Positions 40,392 to 50,077 of a stretch of 64,000 bases of DNA are shown piece by piece (positions within the stretch are counted from its first letter, which is position 1; the number at the start of each line of letters is the position of its first letter). Under the pieces are notes generated by a model. It was not told the origin of the DNA. It saw nothing but the letters and a program-made list of their open reading frames with translations, and made no database searches. The stretch is from Sphaerisporangium rhizosphaerae (lineage in GTDB: Bacteria; Actinomycetota; Actinomycetes; Streptosporangiales; Streptosporangiaceae): assembly GCF_042665155.1 (NCBI RefSeq), contig NZ_JBHTCG010000002.1, forward strand, positions 434,001-498,000, written 5' to 3'. Position numbers and translations under genes: made by a program.

Positions 40392-41390
40392 TCAGCGGCG
40401 AGGGCCGCAGCTCGCGCGGACGATCAGCTCGGTGGGCAGGGTCACCGTGCGCGCGCGCCGGCCCTCGCGCAGGACCAGCTCGGCGGCGCGGTAGCCCATG
40501 TCCTGCGCGGGCTGGGAGATGACGGTGAGCGGGGGATGGCACAGCTCGGCCCACGGCACGTCGTCGAACATGATCAGCGACACGTCGCGCGGCACGCGCA
40601 CGTCCAGCTCGCGCGCCGCCAGGACGGCCGCCTCGCCGAGCAGGTTGCCGCCCGCCACCAGTGCGGTGATGTCGGAGCGGTGCTGCAGCAGCCCGGCGGC
40701 GGCGGCGTAGGCGGAGTCGCGCGTCGCGTGGGCGTGCACGATCAGCTCCTCGTCGACGGGCACGGCCCGCGCGGCCAGCGCCTCGCGGAACGCGCGCACG
40801 CGCTGCGCCTGGCCGTGCCGGGCCAGCAGGGCGATGCGCCGGTGCCCGAGCCCGGCCAGGTACTCCACCGCCGTGCGCACGCCGGTGCGGTCGTCGGTGA
40901 CCACCGAGGGGACGTGCTCGGCGCCCCGCACCGGGCGTTCGGCGAAGACCACGCCGAGCCCGGAGCGCAGGGCCGGCACCCACATCTCGCCGTCGCCGGA
41001 GGGAACGGCGATCACCCGGTCCAGGCCCTCCTCGATGAGCGTGCCGATGAGGTGGGCCTCGCGCTCGGGGTCGTCGCCGGTGGTGCCGATCATCACCGGC
41101 TCGCCCGCCGACCGGGCGCAGGACAGGACGCCGTCGGCCAGCCGTCCGTAGAAGACGTCGGTGATGTCGGGGACGAGCAGGCCGATGCCGCCCGTGCGGC
41201 GCCGGCGCAGGTTGCGCCCGAGCGCGCTCGGCCGGTAGTCGAGCCGTGCCGCGGCGGCCAGGACCTTCTCCCTGGTCTCGGCACTGGCCGACCCCGTGCC
41301 CGACAGCACCCGCGACACGGTGGCGACGCCCACCTCGGCCGCCTCGGCCACGTCCTTGATGGTCGTGCGACGCTGCCCGATCGGTCTCAT
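40392..41390 (-). CDS. LacI-family transcriptional regulator
   Basis: 332 aa. N-terminal HTH and hinge: TTIKDVAEAAEVGVATVSRV and the LNYRPSALGRNL-type hinge (DYRPSALGRNLR). The rest is a periplasmic-binding-protein-like sugar sensor (GGIGLLVPDITDVFYGRLAD, VSLIMFDDVPWAELCHPPLT). It is divergent from the msiK-type ATPase gene. A palindrome TGGAA-ACGA-TTCCA overlaps its own start codon and a similar site lies at the msiK promoter, so it probably represses both itself and msiK in response to a sugar or sugar phosphate. Confidence 0.93.
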   Translation of the reverse strand: MRPIGQRRTTIKDVAEAAEVGVATVSRVLSGTGSASAETREKVLAAAARLDYRPSALGRNLRRRRTGGIGLLVPDITDVFYGRLADGVLSCARSAGEPVMIGTTGDDPEREAHLIGTLIEEGLDRVIAVPSGDGEMWVPALRSGLGVVFAERPVRGAEHVPSVVTDDRTGVRTAVEYLAGLGHRRIALLARHGQAQRVRAFREALAARAVPVDEELIVHAHATRDSAYAAAAGLLQHRSDITALVAGGNLLGEAAVLAARELDVRVPRDVSLIMFDDVPWAELCHPPLTVISQPAQDMGYRAAELVLREGRRARTVTLPTELIVRASCGPRR

Positions 41391-41403
41391 GGAAACGATT
41401 CCA
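41390..41403. promoter_or_regulatory. LacI-type operator overlapping the regulator start
   Basis: TGGAAACGATTCCA, arms TGGAA/TTCCA around ACGA. The first base is the first base of the LacI gene start codon on the opposite strand. Confidence 0.7.
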
Positions 41404-41476
41404 TCATGAGTTCCACCGGCAAGCCAAGCCGGGGGGTCCATCCGAAGAGTGTGAGAAGCCACTATTCCGGAAGGGC

Positions 41477-41505
41477 TTGACAGAGATGTCCGGTTCCGGT
41501 GAGAT
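41477..41505 (+). promoter_or_regulatory. Promoter of the msiK-type gene
   Basis: A consensus -35 TTGACA (41477-41482), 17-base spacer and TGAGAT (41500-41505) as -10. The expected transcription start falls at the downstream operator-like site. Confidence 0.6.
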
Positions 41506-41508
41506 TCA

Positions 41509-41522
41509 TGAAAACGTATCCA
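41509..41522 (+). promoter_or_regulatory. Second operator-like site at the msiK transcription start
   Basis: TGAAAACGTATCCA agrees with the TGGAAACGATTCCA site at 41390 in 11 of 14 positions, and lies immediately after the -10 box, where a bound repressor would block initiation. Confidence 0.5.
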
Positions 41523-41557
41523 CATCCGGCGGCACCCCGGACGCACGAAGGACGGCC

Positions 41558-42778
<1,221 letters not shown>

Positions 42779-42884
42779 GCCCGCCGGTCCGGCCCCTCGG
42801 GGCCGGATCGCCGGACCGGGCCGTCCTCTGAGGCGGCCCGGCCCGGAAATGGGAAGAAACCCGACACCTTCCCCAACAGGAAAG

Positions 42885-42924
42885 CCCCCGCCGTGCACCC
42901 CTCCCACGGCGGGGGTCTTTTTTT
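42885..42924 (+). terminator. Rho-independent terminator after msiK
   Basis: An 11-bp perfect stem (CCCCCGCCGTG with CACGGCGGGGG, 42885-42895 and 42905-42915), a 9-base loop, then a tract TCTTTTTTT to 42924. Confidence 0.9.
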
Positions 42925-43085
42925 CATCGTGTAGGCGGGGCCTCGCTGGGCCCATGATTCGGCAATGCGGGTGCTGCCGGGGTGCGCTGATTCCCCGCCA
43001 CTGGGTAAAACGCGAGGCGATCAACGCTCGCCCGGCCGCGCTCGGCTTACCACGGTCGGAATCGATGCCCAGTGGGGAGTCCTCA

Positions 43086-43334
43086 ATGGCGGGAAAATAC
43101 GCGATGCCGATTCTTCTGGTCGCCCCGCTCATCGGTGGAGCGACGATGGCGCAGGCGGCCGTGGCCGAGACCGACCACGCGCGGCCAGGGCGGCAGGGGG
43201 CGACGCGGCGGGAAACGACCGGGCCGCCGGCGGCACGGCCCGCATGGCGACCATGGATAGGCGGCCACGGGCCACCGCGACGACGGCACCGAACCGAAAC
43301 CACGGGTGGGCGGGCCAGGGGCGAGACTCACTGA
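43086..43334 (+). CDS. Short secreted protein, truncated paralogue of the next gene
   Basis: 82 aa with a signal peptide (MAGKYAMPILLVAPLIGGAT, cleavage likely after AQA). The leader and N-terminus parallel the gene at 43485 (MARKYTVPILMAVVLSGGAV), and both have GGGGAG six bases before ATG followed by similar upstream sequence, so they arose by duplication. The mature part is short, Arg/Pro-rich, and lacks the His-rich region and the LPFTG anchor of its paralogue. It may be a decayed copy or a small secreted partner. Confidence 0.6.
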   Translation: MAGKYAMPILLVAPLIGGATMAQAAVAETDHARPGRQGATRRETTGPPAARPAWRPWIGGHGPPRRRHRTETTGGRARGETH

Positions 43335-43484
43335 TCGGTCAATTGACGGTGATGATTGAGTGATCCAGGTGCGCCGTGCGACGGCCATTCGGCTCAAGTG
43401 GATAGAACGGGACGCACTGACATGTCGCTCGGTATCCGGGTGATGTTCTCATGACCCGAATCACTGTCCATCGGGGAGTCCAGA

Positions 43485-44135
43485 ATGGCGCGAAAGTATA
43501 CGGTACCTATTCTTATGGCAGTGGTGCTCTCAGGCGGGGCGGTGACAGGAGCTGCCGCGATGGCGTCGGCGGGCACGCGGCCCACGGCCCTGGATCCGGC
43601 GGGGCACAGGCAGGCCGCCACGCCATCACCCTCGCCGACGGTCACGGTCACCACACGGCCCACGTCCACCCCTCGACCCACGTCCACTCCGGCCGAGGAC
43701 GAATTCCTGGAGGAGCACGAATATCCGCCGCGTCCGCGGGTGGACGAGGAGGACTTCAAGCACCGCAAGCACGGCGCCGGTCATCACGACAACCGCGATC
43801 ACGAGATAATCAAGGCCGACAAGTTCCTGCTCAGCGAGGGCGCTGACGACCATGGGGGCGGCCATCACCACGGCCTGAACGACCATGGGTACGGGGGCGA
43901 CCACGGGTACGGCGGCGACCACGGTGACCATGACCAGGAGTCCGGGGCCGAGACCTCCGGGCATGGGGGCGGCGGCCATGAGCAGGGCCACGGCGGCGCC
44001 CACGCCGGCCGGAGCCTGCCGTTCACCGGAGCGCCCGTGGCCGCGGTGGCCGGCCTCGGTGGCGTCCTGCTGGTCGCCGGAGCGACCGGAGTCCTGATCT
44101 CCGTGCGACGCCGCCGAACCGCTGGTGCACGCTAG
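43485..44135 (+). CDS. His/Gly-rich surface protein with LPFTG sorting signal
   Basis: 216 aa. Signal peptide (residues 1 to about 28), a Thr/Pro-rich stalk (TRPTSTPRPTSTP), an acidic segment, then a His/Gly/Asp-rich region (DHGGGHHHGLNDHGYGG, GGDHGDHDQ) that could bind zinc, nickel or copper, and a C-terminal sortase signal: LPFTG at residues 178-182, a hydrophobic helix and a basic tail RRRR. It would be linked to the wall by a sortase not encoded here. The stop overlaps the start of the DUF4012 gene by 11 bases. Confidence 0.85.
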   Translation: MARKYTVPILMAVVLSGGAVTGAAAMASAGTRPTALDPAGHRQAATPSPSPTVTVTTRPTSTPRPTSTPAEDEFLEEHEYPPRPRVDEEDFKHRKHGAGHHDNRDHEIIKADKFLLSEGADDHGGGHHHGLNDHGYGGDHGYGGDHGDHDQESGAETSGHGGGGHEQGHGGAHAGRSLPFTGAPVAAVAGLGGVLLVAGATGVLISVRRRRTAGAR

Positions 44136-45882
44136 AGGACGGCGCGTCCTCGCGGGTTCGCTCGCGTGCTGCGTCGTTCTGGTCTCGGCCGCCGGCTGGT
44201 CGGCGCACCTGGCCCTCGGCGTCCGCGACCATCTGCAGGCGAGCAGGGACGCCCTGACGCACCTACGCGCGGTGATGAGCGCCCGTGACCTCGACCGGAT
44301 CGCCGTGACGCTGGCCGACGCCCACCGTCACGCGGCCGAGGCGCGGCGCCTCACCGCGGGCCCCGACTGGTCACTGCTCACCCACCTCCCGGTCGTGGGC
44401 GACGGCGCCACGACCGTGCGCGGGCTGGCCGAGAGCGCCGCGGAGGTCACCGAGGTGCTCACGGCCGTACAGCGGGCCGGCACGTCTGTTCTCACGACGG
44501 GGGGGCGCGCGAGCGACGACGCGCGCCAGGTGCTGGACGGACTGAGGGCGGCCGACCCCGTGCTCCAGGAGGCCGCCGCCCGGATCACCCGGGCACGCGA
44601 CCGTCTGGTGGCCACCCCGGCGTCGACCGGGGTGGCCAGCGTGGACCAGGCGCGGGTCACGGCGCTGCACCTGCTCGATCGGCTGCACGGCATGGTCTCG
44701 GGCGCGGCCACCGCCACGGCGCTCATCCCGCCGATGCTGGGCGCCGACGGACCGCGCCGGTACTTCCTGGCGTTCCAGACCAACGCCGAGGCACGCGGCA
44801 CCGGAGGACTGGTAGGGGCCTTCGGCATCTTGGAAGCCCACCATGGCAAGATCAGCATCACGGGCCTGTCCGCGAACACCGGCATCGGGCGCAGCCCTCG
44901 TCCGGTCACCGATCACGGCCCGGCGTTCCGCGCGCGGTACGGCCCGGGCGCCGCGCGACTGCTTTCGGTGTCCAATCTCTCGCCGCATTTCCCCTACGCC
45001 GCCGAGACCTGGACCGGTCTGTGGGAACGGCAGCACGGCCGGCGCCTGGACGGCGCGATCGCCATCGACCCCGTAGGACTCTCCTACCTGCTCGGGTTCA
45101 CGGGGCCGGTCACCGGTCCCGGTAGAGAGCGGGTGACCGCGGCCAATGTGGTCGACCTGACGGAACGGGCGGCCTACGCCCGGTTTCCCGACCCGGCCGA
45201 GCGCAAGCGTTACCTAGTGGGGATCGCCCGGGCGGTCAGCGGTCGCCTGCCGGGCTCGATGGCCGACCCTGCTCAGGTGCTGCCCGTCCTCAAGCCTCTG
45301 ATCGAGGAGCGAAGGCTCCAGGTATGGAGCCGCAGGGCTGCCGAGCAACGGCGCCTGGCCGCGACCGCGCTCGGCGGTGTGCTGCCGCGCGCCCCCGGCC
45401 CGTACGCGGCACTCGTGGTCAACAATTCGGCCGGCGGCAAGCTGGACTACTACCTGAACCGGTCGGTGGAGTACGCGCTCGGCCCGTGCAAGGACGGCAG
45501 GCGTCCGACCACGGTCCGGATCCGGCTGACCAACGACGTGCCGCGGTCGGACCTGCCCGGCTACGTCACCGGCAGGCTGGACAGCCCCGAGCGCGCCCAT
45601 CGAGCCGGCTCCAACCTGCTGTGGGTGTCGCTGTACGCGGGGGCGGGCGCCAAGCTGGCCGCGGCGCGCATCGACGACCGGCAGGTGGCCGTCCTGCGCG
45701 AGTTCGAACGGTCGCACCCGGTGTACTCCACGCTACTGGAACTGGCCCCGCGGCAGTCGCGGACCATGACCTTCGATCTGGTGGAACCCGCCTCCGGCGC
45801 GGCGCCGGTGGTCCCGGTGCAGCCGCTGGCGCGCCCCCAGCGGACCAGCGTCACGATCGCCCCGGGTGCCTGCGCCTCCTGA
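44125..45882 (+). CDS. DUF4012 extracytoplasmic protein
   Basis: 585 aa. One N-terminal helix (about residues 8-28) anchors or exports the protein. Helical region to about 190, then the DUF4012 core: RRYFLAFQTNAEARGTGGLV, GAFGILEAHHGKISI, AIDPVGLSYLLGFTGPV and VVNNSAGGKLDYYLNRSVEY. The family is often encoded in actinobacterial polysaccharide loci and lacks an assigned reaction. GTG 44125 overlaps the surface-protein gene. It opens the polysaccharide region that runs to the right edge. Confidence 0.85.
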   Translation: MHARGRRVLAGSLACCVVLVSAAGWSAHLALGVRDHLQASRDALTHLRAVMSARDLDRIAVTLADAHRHAAEARRLTAGPDWSLLTHLPVVGDGATTVRGLAESAAEVTEVLTAVQRAGTSVLTTGGRASDDARQVLDGLRAADPVLQEAAARITRARDRLVATPASTGVASVDQARVTALHLLDRLHGMVSGAATATALIPPMLGADGPRRYFLAFQTNAEARGTGGLVGAFGILEAHHGKISITGLSANTGIGRSPRPVTDHGPAFRARYGPGAARLLSVSNLSPHFPYAAETWTGLWERQHGRRLDGAIAIDPVGLSYLLGFTGPVTGPGRERVTAANVVDLTERAAYARFPDPAERKRYLVGIARAVSGRLPGSMADPAQVLPVLKPLIEERRLQVWSRRAAEQRRLAATALGGVLPRAPGPYAALVVNNSAGGKLDYYLNRSVEYALGPCKDGRRPTTVRIRLTNDVPRSDLPGYVTGRLDSPERAHRAGSNLLWVSLYAGAGAKLAAARIDDRQVAVLREFERSHPVYSTLLELAPRQSRTMTFDLVEPASGAAPVVPVQPLARPQRTSVTIAPGACAS

Positions 45883-45978
45883 GGCCGCCGCCTCGCCGTC
45901 CGCGAGCCGTCCCCGCTTCCAGCGGCAGGAATGGTCCAAGGACGGCGCGTCGGCGTCCGCCGGAGCGCGCAGCCGATC

Positions 45979-45984
45979 TAGCGT
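45979..45984 (+). promoter_or_regulatory. Leaderless -10 box TAGCGT for the tyrosine phosphatase
   Basis: TAGCGT ends 6 bases before ATG 45991, which supports the long N-terminus of that protein. Confidence 0.55.
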
Positions 45985-45990
45985 CGCCTC

Positions 45991-46665
45991 ATGGGGCATC
46001 CGGCGGTGGCGAGCGGTGACGGGACGACGCGGCTGGTGCCGCCCGGGCACGAAGGCTGCGGGCGGCGCTGCTGGAGGGACCCCGCCGCTCCGCCGGGCCC
46101 GGCCGCCGCGCCGCGGTTCCGCATCCTGTTCGTGTGCACGGGGAACATCTGCCGCTCCCCGCTCGCCGAGCGGCTCACCCGGTCGGCCCTCGGCCCCTGT
46201 CCGGCGCTGGAGGTCGCCGGCGCGGGCACCCATGCCCTGGCGGGGGAGCCGATGACCGGGCACGCCGCGCGGGTCCTCGCCGAGCTCGGCGGCGACCACG
46301 CGGGATTCCGCGCCCGGCAACTGACGGCCGAGATGGTGGAGGCGGCGGACCTGGTGCTGGCCGCCGCGCGCGAGCACCGGGCGGCGGCGGTGGCGATGTG
46401 CCCGGCCGCCGCGGGACGGGCCTTCACGATCGCCGAGTTCGGCGTGCTGACGGGGGCCGTGCCCGCCGGGGCGGTGGACCGCCTGGGGGATCTCGGGCCA
46501 AGGGCCCGCGCGCTGGTCGCCGAGGCCCGGACGCGGCGCGGGCTGGTCCGGGTGGACCAGCCCGACATCGGCGACCCCTACGGCCGCTCCCTGCGCGCCT
46601 ACCGGGCGGCGGGACGGCTGATCGCCGGAGCGCTCGCCGTCCCGTTCCGGCTGCTCACACCTTGA
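45991..46665 (+). CDS. Low-molecular-weight protein-tyrosine phosphatase
   Basis: 224 aa. The P-loop LFVCTGNICRSP (about residues 46-57) holds the nucleophile cysteine and arginine, and DIGDPYGRS near the C-terminus holds the general-acid aspartate. It has an unusual 43-residue N-terminal extension, supported by the leaderless -10. The central region is longer than in Wzb-type enzymes. It probably dephosphorylates the tyrosine kinase encoded tail-to-tail on the other strand (11-base overlap of coding ends), as in Wzb/Wzc pairs that govern polysaccharide chain length. Confidence 0.88.
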   Translation: MGHPAVASGDGTTRLVPPGHEGCGRRCWRDPAAPPGPAAAPRFRILFVCTGNICRSPLAERLTRSALGPCPALEVAGAGTHALAGEPMTGHAARVLAELGGDHAGFRARQLTAEMVEAADLVLAAAREHRAAAVAMCPAAAGRAFTIAEFGVLTGAVPAGAVDRLGDLGPRARALVAEARTRRGLVRVDQPDIGDPYGRSLRAYRAAGRLIAGALAVPFRLLTP

Positions 46666-48034
46666 CCGGCGTCCTGATCTCGCGCGGCGCGGTCTCGGCC
46701 CCGTAGCCGTATCCGTAGCCGTAGTACCCGCCGCGCCTGCCCGGAGCGAAGTTCAGCACCGTGCCGACCAGGCGGGCGTTGACCGACGCCAGCGTCTCCA
46801 CGGCGCGGGCGATGTGCTCGCGGCGGGTCTTGCCGTAGCGGGCGAGCAGCAGCGTGCCGTCGCAGACGGCGGCCAGCGCCGCGGCGTCGGTGATCGGCAG
46901 CAGCGGCGGCGCGTCGACGATGACCAGGTCGTAGTCCGCGACGAGCTCGGCCAGCACCGCGCGCATCCCGTTGGAGCCGAGCAGCTCGCTCGGGTTGGGC
47001 GGGATCTGACCGCCCGGGAGCACCGACAGGCCGCTCGGGCCCCACGGCTGGATGACGTCCTTGAGGGCCGCCTTGTCGATCAGTACGTCGGTGAGCCCGG
47101 CCGAGCCCTCGATGCCCAGGTAGTGGGGGATGCGCGGGCTGCGCAGGTCGCCCTCCACCAGGATCACCCGCCAGCCCGCCTGGGCGAGGGTGATCGCCAG
47201 GTTGGCCGAGGTGGAGGACTTGCCCTCGTTCGGCAGGCAACTGGTGACGACCAGCGACTTCGGCCGCCGGTCGACGCCGATGAACTGCAGGTTGGTGCGC
47301 AGCGAGCGGAAGGCCTCCGAGCGCGTGGACCGGCCGTTCTCCCGGACGATCAGCGGGTGGTGCCGCGCGTCCTTCTCGTAGCCGATCACGCCCAGCACCG
47401 AGCTCCCGGCGCTCTCCTGCAGCGCCTCGGAGGACTTCACCGTGGTGTCCAGCCGGTCGCGCAGCACGAGCGTGCTGAAGGCGACCAGCAGCCCGATGAG
47501 CAGGGCGAGGCCGAGGTTGACCAGCGGCCGGGGGGTGACCGGCACCTTCGGGACGTCGGCGCTGTCCACCACCGTGACCCGCACGGCCGGGCGGCTGTCG
47601 CGGGTGGGCCGCTCGATCTGGTCGATCACCCGGGTGAACCGGGCCCCCAGGGTGTTGGCCAGGCGCGCGGCCCGCACGGGGTCGGCGTCGGTGACGGTGG
47701 CGCGCAGCAGCATGGTGGCCGGGATGGCCTCCGCCTTGATGGCCTCCTGCAGGCGCGCGACCTGCTCGCCGCCGGCGAGCCGGCTCACCACGCGGCGGCT
47801 GGTGAGCAGGTTGGCGTAGGACTGGACGCGCTGCGTCGACAGCATCCCGGCCTGGTAGGCGGTGGTCAGGCTGCCCACCTTGTCGTAGCCGGAGACCATC
47901 ATGGTGATCGTCGCGACGTACTTCGGCGGTGTCCGCGCGGTCAGGACGAGCGCGGCGGTCACCGACAGGACCAGCGACAGCACGAGCACCATCCAGCCCT
48001 TGCGCGCAAGTCGTACGAAGTAGAGCAGATCCAC
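46655..48034 (-). CDS. Bacterial tyrosine kinase/polysaccharide co-polymerase (Wzz plus Wzc-like)
   Basis: 459 aa. A Wzz-type chain-length domain with two helices (about 14-32 and 170-191) is fused to a cytoplasmic BY-kinase domain: Walker A CLPNEGKSSTS (266-276), Walker A' ILVEGDLRSP (291-300) and Walker B LVIVDAPPLL (370-379). A C-terminal tyrosine cluster YYGYGYGYG (437-445) is the expected autophosphorylation site. The Walker A' motif has Glu-Gly-Asp where Asp-x-Asp is usual. GTG 48034. Followed upstream by the WecA-like gene with a 4-base gap: an operon for surface glycan assembly. Confidence 0.92.
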   Translation of the reverse strand: MDLLYFVRLARKGWMVLVLSLVLSVTAALVLTARTPPKYVATITMMVSGYDKVGSLTTAYQAGMLSTQRVQSYANLLTSRRVVSRLAGGEQVARLQEAIKAEAIPATMLLRATVTDADPVRAARLANTLGARFTRVIDQIERPTRDSRPAVRVTVVDSADVPKVPVTPRPLVNLGLALLIGLLVAFSTLVLRDRLDTTVKSSEALQESAGSSVLGVIGYEKDARHHPLIVRENGRSTRSEAFRSLRTNLQFIGVDRRPKSLVVTSCLPNEGKSSTSANLAITLAQAGWRVILVEGDLRSPRIPHYLGIEGSAGLTDVLIDKAALKDVIQPWGPSGLSVLPGGQIPPNPSELLGSNGMRAVLAELVADYDLVIVDAPPLLPITDAAALAAVCDGTLLLARYGKTRREHIARAVETLASVNARLVGTVLNFAPGRRGGYYGYGYGYGAETAPREIRTPVKV

Positions 48035-48038
48035 CTGG

Positions 48039-49079
48039 TCATCGCCGCCTTTCGGTGATTTTTGCGAGGTTGTCGACAGGACCGACCGGCGCGTAGGCGG
48101 GCACGCCCTGCAGCAGGCCGATCAGGAGGGTGGCGACGCCGCCGGTGACGATGGCCGCGGCGAGCGCGGGCACCCATCCCACGGCGATCGCCAGGCACAG
48201 CGCGCCGGGCACCGCCGCGACCGCGCCGAGGGCCGCGGGCACGGCACGGGAGCCGAGCCCCATGCGGCGCAGCCGGTGGGACAGGTGGTCGGTGCCGCCC
48301 GACAGCGGGGAGCGCCCCGCGCGGATCCGCGACACCAGCACCACGCCGGTGTCGACCACGGCGACGAACGTCCACAGCAGCAGCCCGGCGGCGGTCGTGC
48401 CGGCCGCCCGGCCGGTCTCCACGGCGACCGAGGAGCACGTGAGGGTGAAGCCGATGAACAGCGACCCCGAGTCGCCCATGAAGATCCTCGCGGGCGGCCA
48501 GTTGTGCGCCAGGAAGCCCAGGCACGACAGCGCCAGCGCGCCGAGGAGCACCGCGAACGCCGGCCGGTCGCTCATGAGGGCGGCCGCCGCCAGGAAGGCC
48601 GCGGTGACCGCGGTGACCGTCCCGAGGGCGCCGTCCATGTTGTCCAGCAGGTTGAAGGAGTTGGTCATCACGACGATCCACATCACCGTGATCAACCCGT
48701 CCACCCATTGCCCCGTCACGGTGACGTGCACGCCGGAGAGCACGACGCCGCCCGCGGCGACCGACTCCACCGTCAGGCGGGTCACGACGGGCAGCGAGGC
48801 GATGTCGTCGATCAGGCCGAGCGCGGCGATCGCCGTCGCGGCCAGGACGATCGCGGTGATCCGCAGGTCGGCCAGGCCGAGCGCGGCGGCCGTCGGCACG
48901 ACGGTGCCGAGGACGATCGCCGGGCCGCCCAGGTAGGGGGTCGGGTGGTCGTGGGCCTTGTGGCCGCCGGGACGGTCGCTGAGGTTCCAGCGCAGCGCGA
49001 GCCGCCTCAGCGCCGGGGTGGCCGCCGCGCTCAGCACGCAGGCGCTCGCCATGGAGGCCAGGCCGATCGCCGCGTTCAC
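48039..49079 (-). CDS. WecA/TagO-type polyprenyl-phosphate sugar-1-phosphate transferase
   Basis: 346 aa with about 10-11 helices. Transfers a sugar-1-phosphate (often GlcNAc) to undecaprenyl phosphate, the first step of glycan building. Motifs: KAHDHPTPYLGGPAIV, ALGLIDDIASL, NSFNLLDNMDGALG, FMGDSGSLFIGF, and GGTDHLSHRLRRMG. It is the only initiating transferase in the cluster. GTG start overlaps the stop of the upstream epimerase gene (GTGA). Confidence 0.92.
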   Translation of the reverse strand: MNAAIGLASMASACVLSAAATPALRRLALRWNLSDRPGGHKAHDHPTPYLGGPAIVLGTVVPTAAALGLADLRITAIVLAATAIAALGLIDDIASLPVVTRLTVESVAAGGVVLSGVHVTVTGQWVDGLITVMWIVVMTNSFNLLDNMDGALGTVTAVTAAFLAAAALMSDRPAFAVLLGALALSCLGFLAHNWPPARIFMGDSGSLFIGFTLTCSSVAVETGRAAGTTAAGLLLWTFVAVVDTGVVLVSRIRAGRSPLSGGTDHLSHRLRRMGLGSRAVPAALGAVAAVPGALCLAIAVGWVPALAAAIVTGGVATLLIGLLQGVPAYAPVGPVDNLAKITERRR

Positions 49080-50065
49080 CGCGCGGACACCGCGAGGTCC
49101 TCGCGGGCCTCGGCGATGATCTCGGAGAGGATCTCGTCCAGGTAGCGGCGCGGCGTCCAGCCGGTGAGCGCGCGGAGCTTGCCGGTGTCGGGCACGCGGC
49201 GCGTCATGTCCTCGAAGCCCTGCTCGTAGGCCTCGTGGTAGGGGATCAGGTCGATCCCCGACGTGGAGCCGACGTGCTCGATGATCAGCTTGGCCAGCTC
49301 AAGCATGCTGATCTCGTCGGCGGAGCCGACGTTGAAGGTCTGCCCGATCGCCGCCTCGTGGTCCAGCAGCCGCAGCAGCGCGTCGACCGCGTCGGCCACG
49401 TGGGCGAAGCAGCGCGTCTGGGTGCCGTCGCCGTAGACGGTGAGCGGATCGCCGCTGAGCGCCTGGCGGACCAGGCGCGGGATGACCATGCCGTAGGCCG
49501 GGCTCTGCCGGGGTCCCACGGTGTTGAACAGCCGCACGATGATCGTCGGCAGGCCGCGCTCCTTGTGGTAGGCGTTGGCCAGGATCTCGTCGACGGCCTT
49601 GGCGGTGCTGTAGGCCCACCGGACCACGGCCGGGCTGCCCAGGATGCGGTCGGAGTCCTCCCGCAGCGGGCCGTAGGAGTTCTTGCCGTAGATCTCGCTG
49701 GTGCTGGTGACCAGGATCTTGCGGCGGTACCGGTGCGCGGCCTCGATGACGATCTCCGAGCCGCGGATGTTGGTGGTCAGCGACCGCAACGGCTGCTCGA
49801 CGATCAGTTTGACGCCGACCGCGGCCGCCAGGTGCACCACGATGTCGCACTGGTGGACCAGCTCGTCGACCACGAGCTCGTCCAGGACCGAGCCCTGGAC
49901 GAAGCGCAGGTCGGGGTGCGGGCGCAGGTTCGCCAGCCGCCCGGTGGACAGGTTATCCAAGATCACGACACGGTCGCCGCGGGCGAGCAGCGCGTCGGCC
50001 AGATGCGAGCCGACGAAGCCGCTCCCTCCGGTGATCAAGTAGGTGTTCCTTGACAGGGTGCTCAC
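49076..50065 (-). CDS. NAD-dependent sugar epimerase/dehydratase
   Basis: 329 aa, extended short-chain dehydrogenase fold. NAD-binding TGGSGFVGSHLADAL at the N-terminus, TSTSEIYG, and the catalytic YSTAK in RWAYSTAKAVDE, then VGPRQSPAYGMVIPRLV and YGDGTQTRCFAHV. The active-site pattern resembles UDP-glucuronate decarboxylases and dTDP-glucose 4,6-dehydratase-like enzymes; which nucleotide sugar it acts on is undecided. GTG 50065 has GGGAGAA 5 bases upstream. The stop overlaps the WecA-type gene. Confidence 0.88.
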   Translation of the reverse strand: MSTLSRNTYLITGGSGFVGSHLADALLARGDRVVILDNLSTGRLANLRPHPDLRFVQGSVLDELVVDELVHQCDIVVHLAAAVGVKLIVEQPLRSLTTNIRGSEIVIEAAHRYRRKILVTSTSEIYGKNSYGPLREDSDRILGSPAVVRWAYSTAKAVDEILANAYHKERGLPTIIVRLFNTVGPRQSPAYGMVIPRLVRQALSGDPLTVYGDGTQTRCFAHVADAVDALLRLLDHEAAIGQTFNVGSADEISMLELAKLIIEHVGSTSGIDLIPYHEAYEQGFEDMTRRVPDTGKLRALTGWTPRRYLDEILSEIIAEAREDLAVSAR

Positions 50066-50077
50066 CGACTTCTCCCA

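Noticed and set aside
43086..43334. Frameshifted full-length copy of the LPFTG protein
   Set aside because: Reading the other frames after the signal peptide does not recover a His-rich region or a sorting signal, so a simple frameshift does not explain the short form.
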